Below, in pieces: positions 39,016-46,783 of a stretch of 64,000 nt of DNA. Source of the DNA: Ectopseudomonas mendocina (lineage in GTDB: Bacteria > Pseudomonadota > Gammaproteobacteria > Pseudomonadales > Pseudomonadaceae); assembly GCF_016008875.1 (NCBI RefSeq), contig NZ_JADTQG010000002.1:186001-250000 (forward strand), given 5' to 3'. Position numbers and translations under genes: made by a program. Numbering within the stretch: position 1 is the stretch's first letter; each line of letters starts with the position of its first letter. The notes under the pieces were generated by a model, which was not told where the DNA came from, did not search any database, and saw only the letters and a program-made list of their open reading frames with translations.

Positions 39016-40740
39016 ATGAATCCCCTTGCCCTGCGCCTGCTGCCTCTTTGCCTGTCCCTGCTGATCGCCGGTTGCGAGGAAGCACGCCCGCTATTGCCGG
39101 CCAATGCCACCCTGCCCGACGGCGGCCAGTATCGCGGCGAGATCGTCGACGGGCTGCTACAAGGCCCGGGCCGCCTGGACTATCGCAATGGCAGCTGGTT
39201 CGTCGGCCAGTTCCAGGACGGCATGCTCGAAGGCCGCGGCGAGTGGAAAGGCCCCGGTGGCGAACATTATCTGGGCGAGTTTCATCAGGGCATGTTCCAC
39301 GGCCAGGGCACCCTCACCTACAATGACGGTAGCCGCTACGAAGGCGGGTTCGAACGCAATAGATTCAGCGGCGTCGGCCTGCTCGAACAGGGCGGCCAGC
39401 GTTACCAGGGCGAATTTCTCAACGACCGCTTCCATGGCCTGGGCAAACTGGAAACGGCCGACGGCAGCAGCTTCCAGGGCCAGTTCGTCAAAGGGCAACC
39501 GGAGGGCCAGGGCGTACGCATCGACGGCTACGGCAATCAGTTCAGCGGCGTGTTCGCCCAGGGTCTGCTCAGCGGCCAGGGCAGCTACCAGAACGCCGAT
39601 GGCGACAACTACAGCGGCGGCTTCCAGAACGACGAGTTTCACGGCAAGGGCCGCTACCAGAGCGCCGCAGGCGAGACCTGGGCCGGAGAGTTCGTCGAGG
39701 GTGTGATGCAGGGCCCCGGCGAATACACCGATGGTGAAGGCACACGCTACCTCGGCGAATTCGCCGACTGGCAGTACGAAGGCGAAGGCCTGCTCACCCT
39801 GCCAGACGGCAGCGCCTACCGTGGCCATTTCTCCGGCGGTGAATACAGTGGCGAGGGCACCCTGACTCTGGCCGATGGCAGCCGTCAGTCCGGCATTTGG
39901 CAAAGCGGGCGCCTGGTACGTGACGAACAGGGCCAGGCGCTGCCCGACAGCCTGGAGCTGGGCCTGTTGCGACAGGGACAGCTGCTCGATGAAGCCATCG
40001 CCGCAATTCCCGCCTCGACACCGGCACGCGAGCTCTATGCGCTGACCCTGGCGGGCGACGGCAAGCAGAGCGTATTCATGCGCGAGGCCGATTATGTCAG
40101 CAGGCTGATGCGCGATCGCTTTGGCGCTCACGGCAGCATCAGCCTGATCAATCACCGCGACCATCTTGCCGACCGCCCGCTGGCCACGCGCGAGAACCTC
40201 ACCCGTGTGGTGCAGGCGCTGGCCGAGCGCAGCGGCGAGGAAGACCTGATCTTCGTCTACCTGACCAGCCATGGCTCGCGTCGCCATGAACTCAACCTCG
40301 ACCAGCCGCGCCTGCAGTTGGCCGACCTGCCGGCCAGCGAGCTGGCGGCAGTGCTCGCCCCGCTCAAGCAACGCAACAAGGTGGTGGTGGTTTCGGCCTG
40401 TTATTCCGGCGGTTTCATCCCGCCATTGAAAGATGAAAAGACCCTGGTGATGACCGCCGCTCGCGCCGACCGGGTGTCGTTCGGCTGCAGCGAGGATAAC
40501 GACTTCACCTATTTCGGCCGCGCCCTATTCGCCGAGGCGCTGGGCGAAACCGACAATCTCGAACGGGCCTTCGAACTGGCCAAGGAACGCGTTGCCGAAC
40601 GTGAACAGAGCGACGGTTTCGAACCTTCCGAACCGCAGATCTGGGCGCCACGCGGCGTGCTCCAGCACTGGCGCGATCTGCGTCAGAGCCAGGCCGAGCG
40701 TGCGCTCGGTGCCGTGGCCAGCGGTCCGGCAAAGGACTAA
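39016..40740 (+). CDS. MORN-repeat lipoprotein with C-terminal C13 (legumain-like) cysteine peptidase
   Basis: The 574-residue precursor has a lipobox (LLIAGC, Cys near residue 17), so it should be membrane-anchored outside the cytoplasm. Residues about 35-305 hold roughly twelve MORN repeats of the YxGxFxxGxxxGxGxxxxxDG kind. The C-terminal domain from about residue 350 matches Peptidase_C13: the catalytic His in YLTSHGSRR (H419) and the catalytic Cys in VVVSACYSGGF (C462), 43 residues apart, followed by VMTAARADRVSFGCSEDNDFTYFGRALF. MORN repeats often bind membranes or proteins. The start at 39016 opens the signal peptide; the longer frame to 38944 does not. Substrate unknown. Confidence 0.88.
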   Translation: MNPLALRLLPLCLSLLIAGCEEARPLLPANATLPDGGQYRGEIVDGLLQGPGRLDYRNGSWFVGQFQDGMLEGRGEWKGPGGEHYLGEFHQGMFHGQGTLTYNDGSRYEGGFERNRFSGVGLLEQGGQRYQGEFLNDRFHGLGKLETADGSSFQGQFVKGQPEGQGVRIDGYGNQFSGVFAQGLLSGQGSYQNADGDNYSGGFQNDEFHGKGRYQSAAGETWAGEFVEGVMQGPGEYTDGEGTRYLGEFADWQYEGEGLLTLPDGSAYRGHFSGGEYSGEGTLTLADGSRQSGIWQSGRLVRDEQGQALPDSLELGLLRQGQLLDEAIAAIPASTPARELYALTLAGDGKQSVFMREADYVSRLMRDRFGAHGSISLINHRDHLADRPLATRENLTRVVQALAERSGEEDLIFVYLTSHGSRRHELNLDQPRLQLADLPASELAAVLAPLKQRNKVVVVSACYSGGFIPPLKDEKTLVMTAARADRVSFGCSEDNDFTYFGRALFAEALGETDNLERAFELAKERVAEREQSDGFEPSEPQIWAPRGVLQHWRDLRQSQAERALGAVASGPAKD

Positions 40741-40770
40741 GCTGAACTGTAACGGACAAGAGAGCACTGC

Positions 40771-41412
40771 ATGTACCTGACCCCGCAGCACATTCTTATC
40801 GCCGGCGCCACCGGACTTACCGGTGAGCACCTGCTCGACCGCCTGCTCAGCGAGCCGACGGTGGCCCGCGTGCTGGCGCCGACCCGACGACCACTGGCCG
40901 CCCATCCGCACCTGGAAAACCCGGTGGGTGATCTGCAGGCGCTGCTGCCGCAACTTTCTGGCCAGGTCGATACCGCCTTCTGCTGCCTGGGCACCACCAT
41001 CAAGCAGGCCGGCTCGCAGCAGGCCTTCCGCGCTGTCGACCACGATCTCGTGCTGGCTTTCGCCCGTCGCGCTCGCGAGCTCGGCGCACGCCATCTGGTG
41101 GTAATCAGCGCCCTGGGCGCCAACCCCGGCTCAAAGGTGTTCTACAACCGCGTCAAGGGCGAAACCGAAGAGGCGCTGAAAGCCATGGACTGGCCGCAAC
41201 TGACCATAGCCCGTCCGTCGCTACTGCTCGGGGCACGCCATGAGTTTCGCCTCGGCGAGCGCCTCGCGGCACCGCTGCTGCGCTGGCTGCCGGGCACGTA
41301 CCGTGGCATCGATGCCTGCGCCTTGGCTCGCGCCCTCTGGCGCCTGGCCCTGGAAGAGGAAGACGGCGTGCGCGTGATAGAGTCTGCCGACCTGCGCCGC
41401 CTGGGGCGCTGA
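40771..41412 (+). CDS. NAD(P)-binding atypical SDR protein
   Basis: This 213-residue Rossmann protein begins [19 protein letters not shown], the TGxxGxxG dinucleotide loop of extended/atypical SDRs, then [29 protein letters not shown] and [15 protein letters not shown] with a Tyr-x3-Lys pair (YNRVK). It resembles the HTATIP2/YwnB-like group. No substrate can be assigned. A DUF5629-like gene follows 5 bp later. Confidence 0.85.
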   Translation: MYLTPQHILIAGATGLTGEHLLDRLLSEPTVARVLAPTRRPLAAHPHLENPVGDLQALLPQLSGQVDTAFCCLGTTIKQAGSQQAFRAVDHDLVLAFARRARELGARHLVVISALGANPGSKVFYNRVKGETEEALKAMDWPQLTIARPSLLLGARHEFRLGERLAAPLLRWLPGTYRGIDACALARALWRLALEEEDGVRVIESADLRRLGR

Positions 41413-41416
41413 TGCC

Positions 41417-41773
41417 GTGGATGAAGCGATGAAACCGACAAGCCTGATCGAAGCCCTGCAAGACGTCGATATGCTCGAGATCGACGGCCTGTATGCCTGG
41501 CAGTTCGACCTCGACACCGAATTGCTGGCGCAGATCAGCGCCGGCACGGCAGGCAGCGACAGCGCTGCCAAACCCCTGCTGCAGGTGCACTGCATCGATG
41601 GTCGCGAGCGCCGCCTGTGGAAATTCTCCCTGGCTTCGGTGCAGGCCGCGCGCTACAGCGAAACGGACGACAGCTGGCTGATCGAAGGCAGCGAGGTCAG
41701 CCACACCCTCAAGTGTTTCGCCGCCTTTCGCGGCGACAAAGATGAGGACGATGAAGGGCACGGCGAAGCCTGA
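41417..41773 (+). CDS. Conserved hypothetical protein, probably DUF5629
   Basis: This small acidic protein (118 residues from GTG at 41417, or 114 from ATG at 41429) reads SLIEALQDVDMLEIDGLYAWQFDLD and ends in an Asp/Glu-rich tail (GDKDEDDEGHGEA). It has no signal or membrane segment. I think it belongs to the Pseudomonas DUF5629 family, but I recall this only weakly. It is tightly packed between the SDR and methyltransferase genes, so the three are probably one operon. Confidence 0.7.
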   Translation: MDEAMKPTSLIEALQDVDMLEIDGLYAWQFDLDTELLAQISAGTAGSDSAAKPLLQVHCIDGRERRLWKFSLASVQAARYSETDDSWLIEGSEVSHTLKCFAAFRGDKDEDDEGHGEA

Positions 41774-41776
41774 ACC

Positions 41777-42388
41777 ATGGGCCTGTATGACCGCCATGTC
41801 CTGCCGCACCTGATCGATTTCGCCTGCGGCATGGGCGCGGTGATGAAGGCGCGCTCGCAGATCGTGCCGCTGGCTCGCGGACGCGTGCTGGAGATCGGCA
41901 TCGGCAGCGGTCTGAACCTGAGCTTCTATGACCCGCAGCAGGTCGAAGTGGTGGTCGGCGTCGACCCGTCCGCCGAGATGCAGCGCCTGGCCCGCGAACG
42001 CGCCGCCCGCTGCCAGGTGCCGGTGGAGATGATCGCCCTGGAGCTGGGGCAGATTCAGGCGGCGGACGCCAGCTTCGACGACATCGTCTGCACCTTCACC
42101 CTGTGCACCATCCCCGATGCGGTCGCCGCCCTGCGCGAGATGCGCCGCGTGCTCAAACCCGGCGGGCGCCTGCTCTTCTGCGAACACGGTCTGGCGCCGG
42201 ATCTGCCGGTGGTGCGCTGGCAGAAGCGCCTGACGCCGCTGTGGAAACCGCTGGCCGGCGGCTGCCATCTGGATCGCGACATACCAGCACTGATCAACGC
42301 TGGCGGCTTTCACATCCGCGAGCTGAGCACCTGTTATCTCAAGGGGCCAAGGCCGATGACCCACGTCTATCGCGGCTGGGCAGACTGA
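41777..42388 (+). CDS. Class I SAM-dependent methyltransferase
   Basis: This 203-residue enzyme has motif I GRVLEIGIGSGLNLSFYD, the acidic loop VVGVDPSAEMQRLARE and motif IV-like FDDIVCTFTLCTIPDAVAALREMRRVLKPGGRLLFCEHG. The fold is clear; its substrate is not. Similar proteins are annotated as phospholipid or small-molecule methyltransferases. It starts 3 bp after the preceding stop. Confidence 0.88.
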   Translation: MGLYDRHVLPHLIDFACGMGAVMKARSQIVPLARGRVLEIGIGSGLNLSFYDPQQVEVVVGVDPSAEMQRLARERAARCQVPVEMIALELGQIQAADASFDDIVCTFTLCTIPDAVAALREMRRVLKPGGRLLFCEHGLAPDLPVVRWQKRLTPLWKPLAGGCHLDRDIPALINAGGFHIRELSTCYLKGPRPMTHVYRGWAD

Positions 42389-42458
42389 GACGAGCGCGGT
42401 GGGCAGGCGCGGCCAGACCATCTACCCTTGAAAGTCAGCTCTCCCCACGAGGTGTCCG

Positions 42459-44231
42459 ATGCCCGAGTACAACGCTCCCCTGCGCGACATGCGCTTCGTC
42501 CTCCATGATGTGTTCCAGGCGCCGAGCCTGTGGGCACGCCTGCCGGCCCTGGCGCAAACCGTCGATGCCGACACCGCCGACGCCATCCTCGAAGAAGCGG
42601 CCAAGGTCACCGGCAGCCTGATCGCCCCGCTCAACCGCAGCGGCGACGAGGAAGGTGCGCAATGGATCGATGGCGACGTGCGCACGCCGACCGGTTTCCG
42701 CGAGGCCTACGCCACCTACACCGAAGGCGGCTGGGTCGGCCTTGCCGGCAACCCGCAGTACGGCGGCATGGGCATGCCCAAGATGCTCGCCGTCGCCTTC
42801 GAGGAAATGCTCTACGCCGCCGGCTCAAGCTTCGCGCTGTATTCCGCTCTCAGTTCGGGCGCCTGCCTGGCCATCGACGCCCACGCCAGCGAAGAGTTGA
42901 AAACTACCTATCTGCCGCCGATGTACGAAGGCCGCTGGGCCGGTTCCATGTGCCTGACCGAGGCCCACGCCGGCACCGATCTGGGCATCATCAGAACCCG
43001 CGCAGAGCCGCAAGCGGACGGTAGCTACAAGGTCACCGGCAGCAAGATCTTCATCACTGGCGGCGAGCAGGATCTGACCGAGAACATCATCCATCTGGTG
43101 CTGGCCAAGCTGCCGGACGCACCGGCCGGGCCGAAGGGCATCTCGCTGTTGCTGGTGCCCAAGGTGATGGTCAATGCCGATGGCAGCCTCGGCGCGCGCA
43201 ACGCGGTGAGCTGCGGCTCCATCGAGCACAAGATGGGCATCAAGGCCTCGGCTACCTGCGTGATGAACTTCGACGGCGCCACTGGCTACCTGATCGGTGA
43301 AGTGAACAAGGGGCTGGCGGCGATGTTCACCATGATGAATTACGAGCGCCTGTCCATCGGCATCCAGGGCATCGGCTGCGCCGAGGCGTCCTATCAGTCG
43401 GCCGTCAGTTACGCCCGCGAGCGCATCCAGAGCCGCGCCGCCACCGGCCCGGTGAACCGCGACAAGGTCGCCGACCCGATCATCGTCCACGCTGATGTGC
43501 GTCGCATGCTGCTGACCATGAAGGCGCTGAACGAGGGCGGCCGGGCCTTTGCCTGCTACGTCGGCCAGCAGCTCGACCTGGCCAAGTACGCCGAGGACGC
43601 CAGCGAGCGGCAGAACGCCGAAGCCCTGGTCGCTCTGCTCACCCCGGTGGCCAAGGCCTTCTTCACCGACACCGGGCTGGAAAGCTGCGTGCACGGCCAG
43701 CAGGTATTCGGCGGCCATGGCTATATCCGCGAATGGGGCCAGGAGCAGTTGGTGCGTGACGTGCGTATCGCGCAGATCTACGAAGGCACCAATGGCATCC
43801 AGGCGCTCGACCTGCTCGGGCGCAAGGTGGTGGCCAACGGAGGTGCCGCGTTGCGCCTGTTCGCCGGCGAAGTACGCGACTTCGCCCATGCCCATGAATC
43901 GCCCTTCGGCGATCACCTGATCGAGGCCCTGGAGCGCCTGGAGGCGGTCAGCGGCTGGCTGCTGGAGCAGGCCAAGACCGAGCCCAACGCCGTCGGCGCT
44001 GCTTCGGTGGAATACCTGCACCTGTTCGGCTATGTCGCCTACGCCTACATGTGGGCGCGCATGGCGGCAGTGGCGCAGGGCAAGCAGGGCGAAGACGAGG
44101 CCTTCTATGGCGGCAAGCTGGCCACAGCCGAATTCTTCTTCGCCCGTCTGCTGCCACGCACCTTGAGCCTGGAGGCGAGCATTCGTGCCGGTAGCCAGTC
44201 GCTGTATGGTCTGGCAGCAGAACAGTTCTAA
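42459..44231 (+). CDS. Acyl-CoA dehydrogenase with extra C-terminal domain
   Basis: At 590 residues this is longer than simple acyl-CoA dehydrogenases and matches the group with an added C-terminal helical domain. Key segments are MCLTEAHAGTDLGIIRTRAEP (FAD-side loop), KIFITGGEQDL, MNYERLSIGIQGIG, QVFGGHGYIREWGQEQLVRD, and the catalytic-base region IAQIYEGTNGIQALDLLGRK. It should oxidise fatty acyl-CoA with electron transfer to ETF. Chain-length preference cannot be read. Confidence 0.93.
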   Translation: MPEYNAPLRDMRFVLHDVFQAPSLWARLPALAQTVDADTADAILEEAAKVTGSLIAPLNRSGDEEGAQWIDGDVRTPTGFREAYATYTEGGWVGLAGNPQYGGMGMPKMLAVAFEEMLYAAGSSFALYSALSSGACLAIDAHASEELKTTYLPPMYEGRWAGSMCLTEAHAGTDLGIIRTRAEPQADGSYKVTGSKIFITGGEQDLTENIIHLVLAKLPDAPAGPKGISLLLVPKVMVNADGSLGARNAVSCGSIEHKMGIKASATCVMNFDGATGYLIGEVNKGLAAMFTMMNYERLSIGIQGIGCAEASYQSAVSYARERIQSRAATGPVNRDKVADPIIVHADVRRMLLTMKALNEGGRAFACYVGQQLDLAKYAEDASERQNAEALVALLTPVAKAFFTDTGLESCVHGQQVFGGHGYIREWGQEQLVRDVRIAQIYEGTNGIQALDLLGRKVVANGGAALRLFAGEVRDFAHAHESPFGDHLIEALERLEAVSGWLLEQAKTEPNAVGAASVEYLHLFGYVAYAYMWARMAAVAQGKQGEDEAFYGGKLATAEFFFARLLPRTLSLEASIRAGSQSLYGLAAEQF

Positions 44232-44328
44232 CCGTCGCTGATCGGGCGCCCCTGGCAATGCGAGAACGCCGTGCTTTAGTGCCTTTTACTTCAATTAGTG
44301 ACGGGGCCAACAGCCTCGAAGCGGGACG

Positions 44329-44348
44329 AAAAAAGCCCGCCACGGGCT
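44329..44348 (-). terminator. Minus-oriented terminator hairpin
   Basis: On the minus strand AGCCCG and CGGGCT pair around TGG and are followed at once by TTTTTT (A-run at 44329-44334 on the plus strand). It has the form of an intrinsic terminator for leftward transcription. The nearest leftward gene starts far to the right, beyond a plus-strand gene, so the transcript it ends is unknown. Confidence 0.6.
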
Positions 44349-44409
44349 CGATGAGGCGGTAAAAGCGGCTCATCTGCTGGCAAACTGACGCCATCGGGCC
44401 TTGACGTGC

Positions 44410-44443
44410 CGGCCATGCAGCGCGAGCATGGCCGCTTGTTTTT
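44410..44443 (+). terminator. Terminator downstream of the acyl-CoA dehydrogenase gene
   Basis: CGGCCATGC pairs with GCATGGCCG around AGCGCGA and is followed by CTTGTTTTT. The 9-bp stem and T-run fit an intrinsic terminator on the plus strand, 107 bp before the YbaK-family start. Confidence 0.75.
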
Positions 44444-44550
44444 CGCCGTGGTCACGACCACACCAGCGCGCCCCGGGAAGGGGCTGCGCCTGGTCAGCAT
44501 CAGACTGGCCAGCGTGTCGTGCCCACCTCGACAGCCCTGGGAACCGCTTC

Positions 44551-45030
44551 ATGAGCCTGGCCTCTGTACGCGCCTTCTTCGCCGCCAAGGCGCCTGACAT
44601 CGCGATCATCGAACTGCAGTCCAGCACCGCTACCGTGGCGCTGGCGGCCGAAGCGCATGGTGTGACGCCGGGCCAGATCGCCAAGACCCTGGCCTTTCGC
44701 ATCGCCGAACGCGACGTGCTGATCGTCGCCCGTGGCGACGCACGCATCGACAACCGCAAGATGAAGGAATGCTTCGGCGCCAAGGCGCGCATGCTCGATG
44801 CGCAGACGGTGATCGAGCTGACCAGCCACCCGGTGGGCGGCGTTTGCCCGTTCGGCCTGGCCACGCCCTTGAGCGTCTATTGCGACCGCTCGCTGCTGGC
44901 CTTCGACGAGGTGCTGCCGGCCGCCGGCGCTACTCATAGCGCCGTGCGCATCGCCCCGCGGCGCATGGCCGAGCTGGTGGACGCCGAGTGGATCGACGTT
45001 TGCCAGGAAGTGGAGACCGAGACCTGCTGA
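44551..45030 (+). CDS. YbaK/aminoacyl-tRNA deacylase family protein
   Basis: This 159-residue protein belongs to the YbaK/ProX editing-domain group, which hydrolyses mischarged tRNA. Signatures are HGVTPGQIAKTLAFRI (with the conserved Lys), VLIVARGDARIDNRKMKECFG and HPVGGVCPFGLATPL. The start at 44551 (MSLASVRAFFAAKAPDIAI) gives the usual N-terminus. Which mischarged tRNA it edits is not evident. Confidence 0.88.
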   Translation: MSLASVRAFFAAKAPDIAIIELQSSTATVALAAEAHGVTPGQIAKTLAFRIAERDVLIVARGDARIDNRKMKECFGAKARMLDAQTVIELTSHPVGGVCPFGLATPLSVYCDRSLLAFDEVLPAAGATHSAVRIAPRRMAELVDAEWIDVCQEVETETC

Positions 45031-45046
45031 GCCGCGCGCCCTTCCC

Positions 45047-45142
45047 GTAGGCTGCGCCACGCGCGCCGGAGCTTCCGATGTTTTCATCCCGGCGCTCCAT
45101 GCGCACTGTCACGGAGCTTCGGTGCGCACAGCGCACCCTACG
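45047..45142. repeat. Inverted repeat, GTAGGNTGCGC...GCGCACCCTAC family, copy 1
   Basis: GTAGGCTGCGCCACGCGCGCCGG at the left faces GGTGCGCACAGCGCACCCTACGG at the right, with CACGGAGCTTCGGTGCGCAC shared with the copy at 45357-45463. It forms a long imperfect hairpin. Confidence 0.7.
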
Positions 45143-45191
45143 GCACTGCGCCGCGCCGTAACCCTGGATCGCATCCCGGTTATCCGCCCGC

Positions 45192-45213
45192 GTGGGAGCG
45201 GACTTGTCCGCGA
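45192..45213. repeat. Single REP unit, GTGGGAGCGGACTTGTCCGCGA
   Basis: This 22-bp unit is identical to the left arms at 10712 and 20985, but it has no inverted partner nearby. Confidence 0.7.
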
Positions 45214-45312
45214 ATTTTGCGCTGGTTCTGAGGCCTCGGGATGCTCATCTCCGTACACCCCTCATCCCCCCGACAGGAAGCTCGCCACTCATTGGCCCAC
45301 CGCGCGCGGACT

Positions 45313-45334
45313 CCCGGATTGCATCCGGGCTACG
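45313..45334. repeat. REP-like unit, CCGGATTGCATCCGGGCTACGG
   Basis: CCCGGAT and ATCCGGG form a 7-bp stem around TGC, followed by CTACGG. It matches the right arms of the elements at 13334 and 14959. Confidence 0.7.
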
Positions 45335-45356
45335 GACTGAACCGTGCGCAATACCC

Positions 45357-45463
45357 GTAGGGTGCGCCGCGCGCACCGGCTTTGCGGATACCTGCCAGAT
45401 TGCGGCCCGATCACGCGCCATGCGCGCAGTCGCGGAGCTTCGGTGTGCACAGCGCACCTACGG
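45357..45463. repeat. Inverted repeat, GTAGGGTGCGC...GCGCACCTAC family, copy 2
   Basis: GTAGGGTGCGCCGCGCGCACCGG at the left and GGAGCTTCGGTGTGCACAGC followed by GCACCTACGGA at the right repeat the structure of 45047-45142 with small changes. Confidence 0.7.
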
Positions 45464-45497
45464 AGTGATCGCAACGGCCCCGCAGATTACATCCGAT

Positions 45498-45785
45498 CTA
45501 CAACCCGCCGCTGACACCCAGATTCACGCCCAGCGCGGTGGCCAGCGAAAACGGCAGCAGCAAGGTATCGAGCAGCGCACTGCCGGGCAGATCCAACCCC
45601 GCATAACGCGGTGCCTCGGCGCCGAAACGATCCAGCGGGCAGCAACCGCCATTGATCGCGTACCAGTCCAGTCGCGTGCCGGCGTAGACCACCGGCGCAC
45701 CTGGCTTGGCTGCGTCCAATGTGCGCACGGTGGCGCAGCCGCTCAGGCTCAGCAGCGCCAGGCCTACGACCAGCCCTTGCCTCAT
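45498..45785 (-). CDS. YceK/YidQ-like small lipoprotein
   Basis: This 95-residue lipoprotein precursor reads MRQGLVVGLALLSLSGCATVRTLDAAKPG, with the lipobox Cys near residue 17. The mature part (VVYAGTRLDWYAINGGC, then a hydrophobic LLDTLLLPFSLATALGVNLG) resembles the YceK/YidQ family. Its ATG overlaps the original stop codon of the upstream DUF2845 gene as ATGA. Because that gene is frameshifted, the present reading frame runs through from DUF2845 into this gene without a stop, so it may also be made as the tail of a fused protein. Confidence 0.75.
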   Translation of the reverse strand: MRQGLVVGLALLSLSGCATVRTLDAAKPGAPVVYAGTRLDWYAINGGCCPLDRFGAEAPRYAGLDLPGSALLDTLLLPFSLATALGVNLGVSGGL

Positions 45786-46058
45786 CCGCGCGCGACCCGA
45801 ATCTCGACCAACTTGCCGTCGAGAAAGCGCATACATGCCGTTGCTTGGCCCGTAGACCCACTGCTCCACCGTTACCCCACCACCCTGCGGGCTGCTGGGG
45901 GGGATCACCTCGCGGTGGTCGGGCTCGCCGCATTTGCGTCGGACGTCCACCGTCAGATCGCCCTCGCTTATCAGCGTAGTGCCGCAGCGCGTCGACGCCT
46001 GCGCAGCAGGCATCAGCGACAGGGCCAACAGGCAGCCCAGCAGGTAACGAATGGCCAT
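45782..46058 (-). pseudogene. DUF2845 domain protein, frameshifted near its C-terminus
   Basis: The frame starts with a signal peptide (MAIRYLLGCLLALSLMPAAQA) and the DUF2845 pattern TRCGTTLISEGDLTVDVRRKCGEP, then VEQWVYGPSNGMY. Immediately after ATG TAT (about 45831) the expected family ending RFLDGKLVEIRVARG followed by stop is present in the +1 frame. In the open frame the same bases read ALSRRQVGRDSGRAR and continue into the next gene. Losing eight bases from an ancestral MYRYLRFLDG would explain this exactly. An alternative start is the ATG at 46064, which is closer to GGGAG. A sequencing error is possible. Confidence 0.7.
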
Positions 46059-46072
46059 GGACATCGATCTCC

Positions 46073-46702
46073 CTATTCGTCCGACACCATATGATGCTCG
46101 CCCCAACGGGGCAGCATGTCCTGGGGTATGCCCAGGCAGTTGAGGATACGCGCAACCACGAAATCCACCAGATCATCCAGGGTCTGCGGCTGGTGATAGA
46201 AACCGGGAGATGCCGGCAGGATGGTCACGCCGAGGTTCGACAGCTTCAGCATGTTCTCCAGGTGAATACTCGAATACGGCGCTTCGCGCGGCACCAGGAT
46301 CAGCTGACGACGCTCCTTCAGCGCCACGTCGGCGGCGCGTTCGATCAGGTTGTTGCAGGCGCCGGTGGCGATGGCGGACAGGGTGCCGGTGCTGCACGGC
46401 ACCACCACCATGGCAGTGGGCGCACCGGAGCCGGAGGCGGCTGGCGCCATCCAGTCTTCCTTGCCATAGACTCGGATCTGCCCAGGCGCTGCGCCGGTGT
46501 ATTCGGTGAGGAACTGCGCCATGGCCTGCGGCTTGGCGGGCAGCGCCACATCGGTTTCGGTGGCCATGACCAGTTGCGCGGCCTTGGAAATCAGGAAGTG
46601 CACTTCGCGCTCTTCCTGCACCAGGCAATCGAGCAGGCGCAGGCCGTATTGCGCCCCGGAGGCGCCGGTCATGGCCAGGGTGATGCGTTCAGGGCCGCTC
46701 AT
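46073..46702 (-). CDS. ubiX: Flavin prenyltransferase UbiX
   Basis: UbiX makes prenylated FMN for the decarboxylase UbiD in ubiquinone synthesis. The 209-residue protein begins [25 protein letters not shown], with the flavin loop TGASGAxYG, and continues with [33 protein letters not shown] and [17 protein letters not shown]. The start at 46702 is preferred over 46726, which lies in the adjacent repeat. mpl lies upstream in the same direction. Confidence 0.96.
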   Translation of the reverse strand: MSGPERITLAMTGASGAQYGLRLLDCLVQEEREVHFLISKAAQLVMATETDVALPAKPQAMAQFLTEYTGAAPGQIRVYGKEDWMAPAASGSGAPTAMVVVPCSTGTLSAIATGACNNLIERAADVALKERRQLILVPREAPYSSIHLENMLKLSNLGVTILPASPGFYHQPQTLDDLVDFVVARILNCLGIPQDMLPRWGEHHMVSDE

Positions 46703-46711
46703 AAGTGCTCC

Positions 46712-46767
46712 GTAGGGCGGGTGCAACCCGCCGGTTTTCCATACATGGCGGGTTTCACCCGCCCTAC
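46712..46767. repeat. Inverted repeat, GTAGGGCGGGTGCAACCCGCC family
   Basis: GTAGGGCGGGTGCAACCCGCC at the left and GGCGGGTTTCACCCGCCCTAC at the right form a strong hairpin between ubiX and mpl. The outer 10-bp ends are exact complements. Confidence 0.75.
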
Positions 46768-46783
46768 CGCAAGGCCGTGCGAC

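Larger units (their letters stand above)
44232..44550. other. 319-bp gene-free stretch with two hairpin terminators
   Basis: No convincing gene is present; the open frames on either strand look like codon shadows. The stretch holds a minus-strand-oriented terminator hairpin at 44329-44348 and a plus-strand one at 44410-44443, described separately. The plus one would end the acyl-CoA dehydrogenase transcript. The minus one has no obvious upstream gene. Confidence 0.6.
45031..45497. other. 467-bp gene-free stretch made of palindromic repeats
   Basis: No gene is supported. The stretch is a mosaic of repeat elements from at least three families (45047-45142, 45192-45213, 45313-45334, 45357-45463), separated by short unremarkable sequence. 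It separates the YbaK-family gene from the YceK-like gene; the two are convergent. Confidence 0.7.

Noticed and set aside
44291..44500. 69-codon minus-strand frame spanning the opposed hairpins
   Set aside because: It crosses the terminator hairpin itself and has no recognisable sequence, so I treat the leftward signal as a possible RNA instead of a protein gene.
45031..45497. Insertion sequence remnant
   Set aside because: There are inverted repeats but no transposase fragment, and the same units recur singly elsewhere, which fits REP elements.
45192..46094. 300-codon plus-strand frame across the repeat region and the YceK/DUF2845 genes
   Set aside because: It starts inside palindromic repeats and continues antisense to the two lipoprotein/secreted genes, with no signature.
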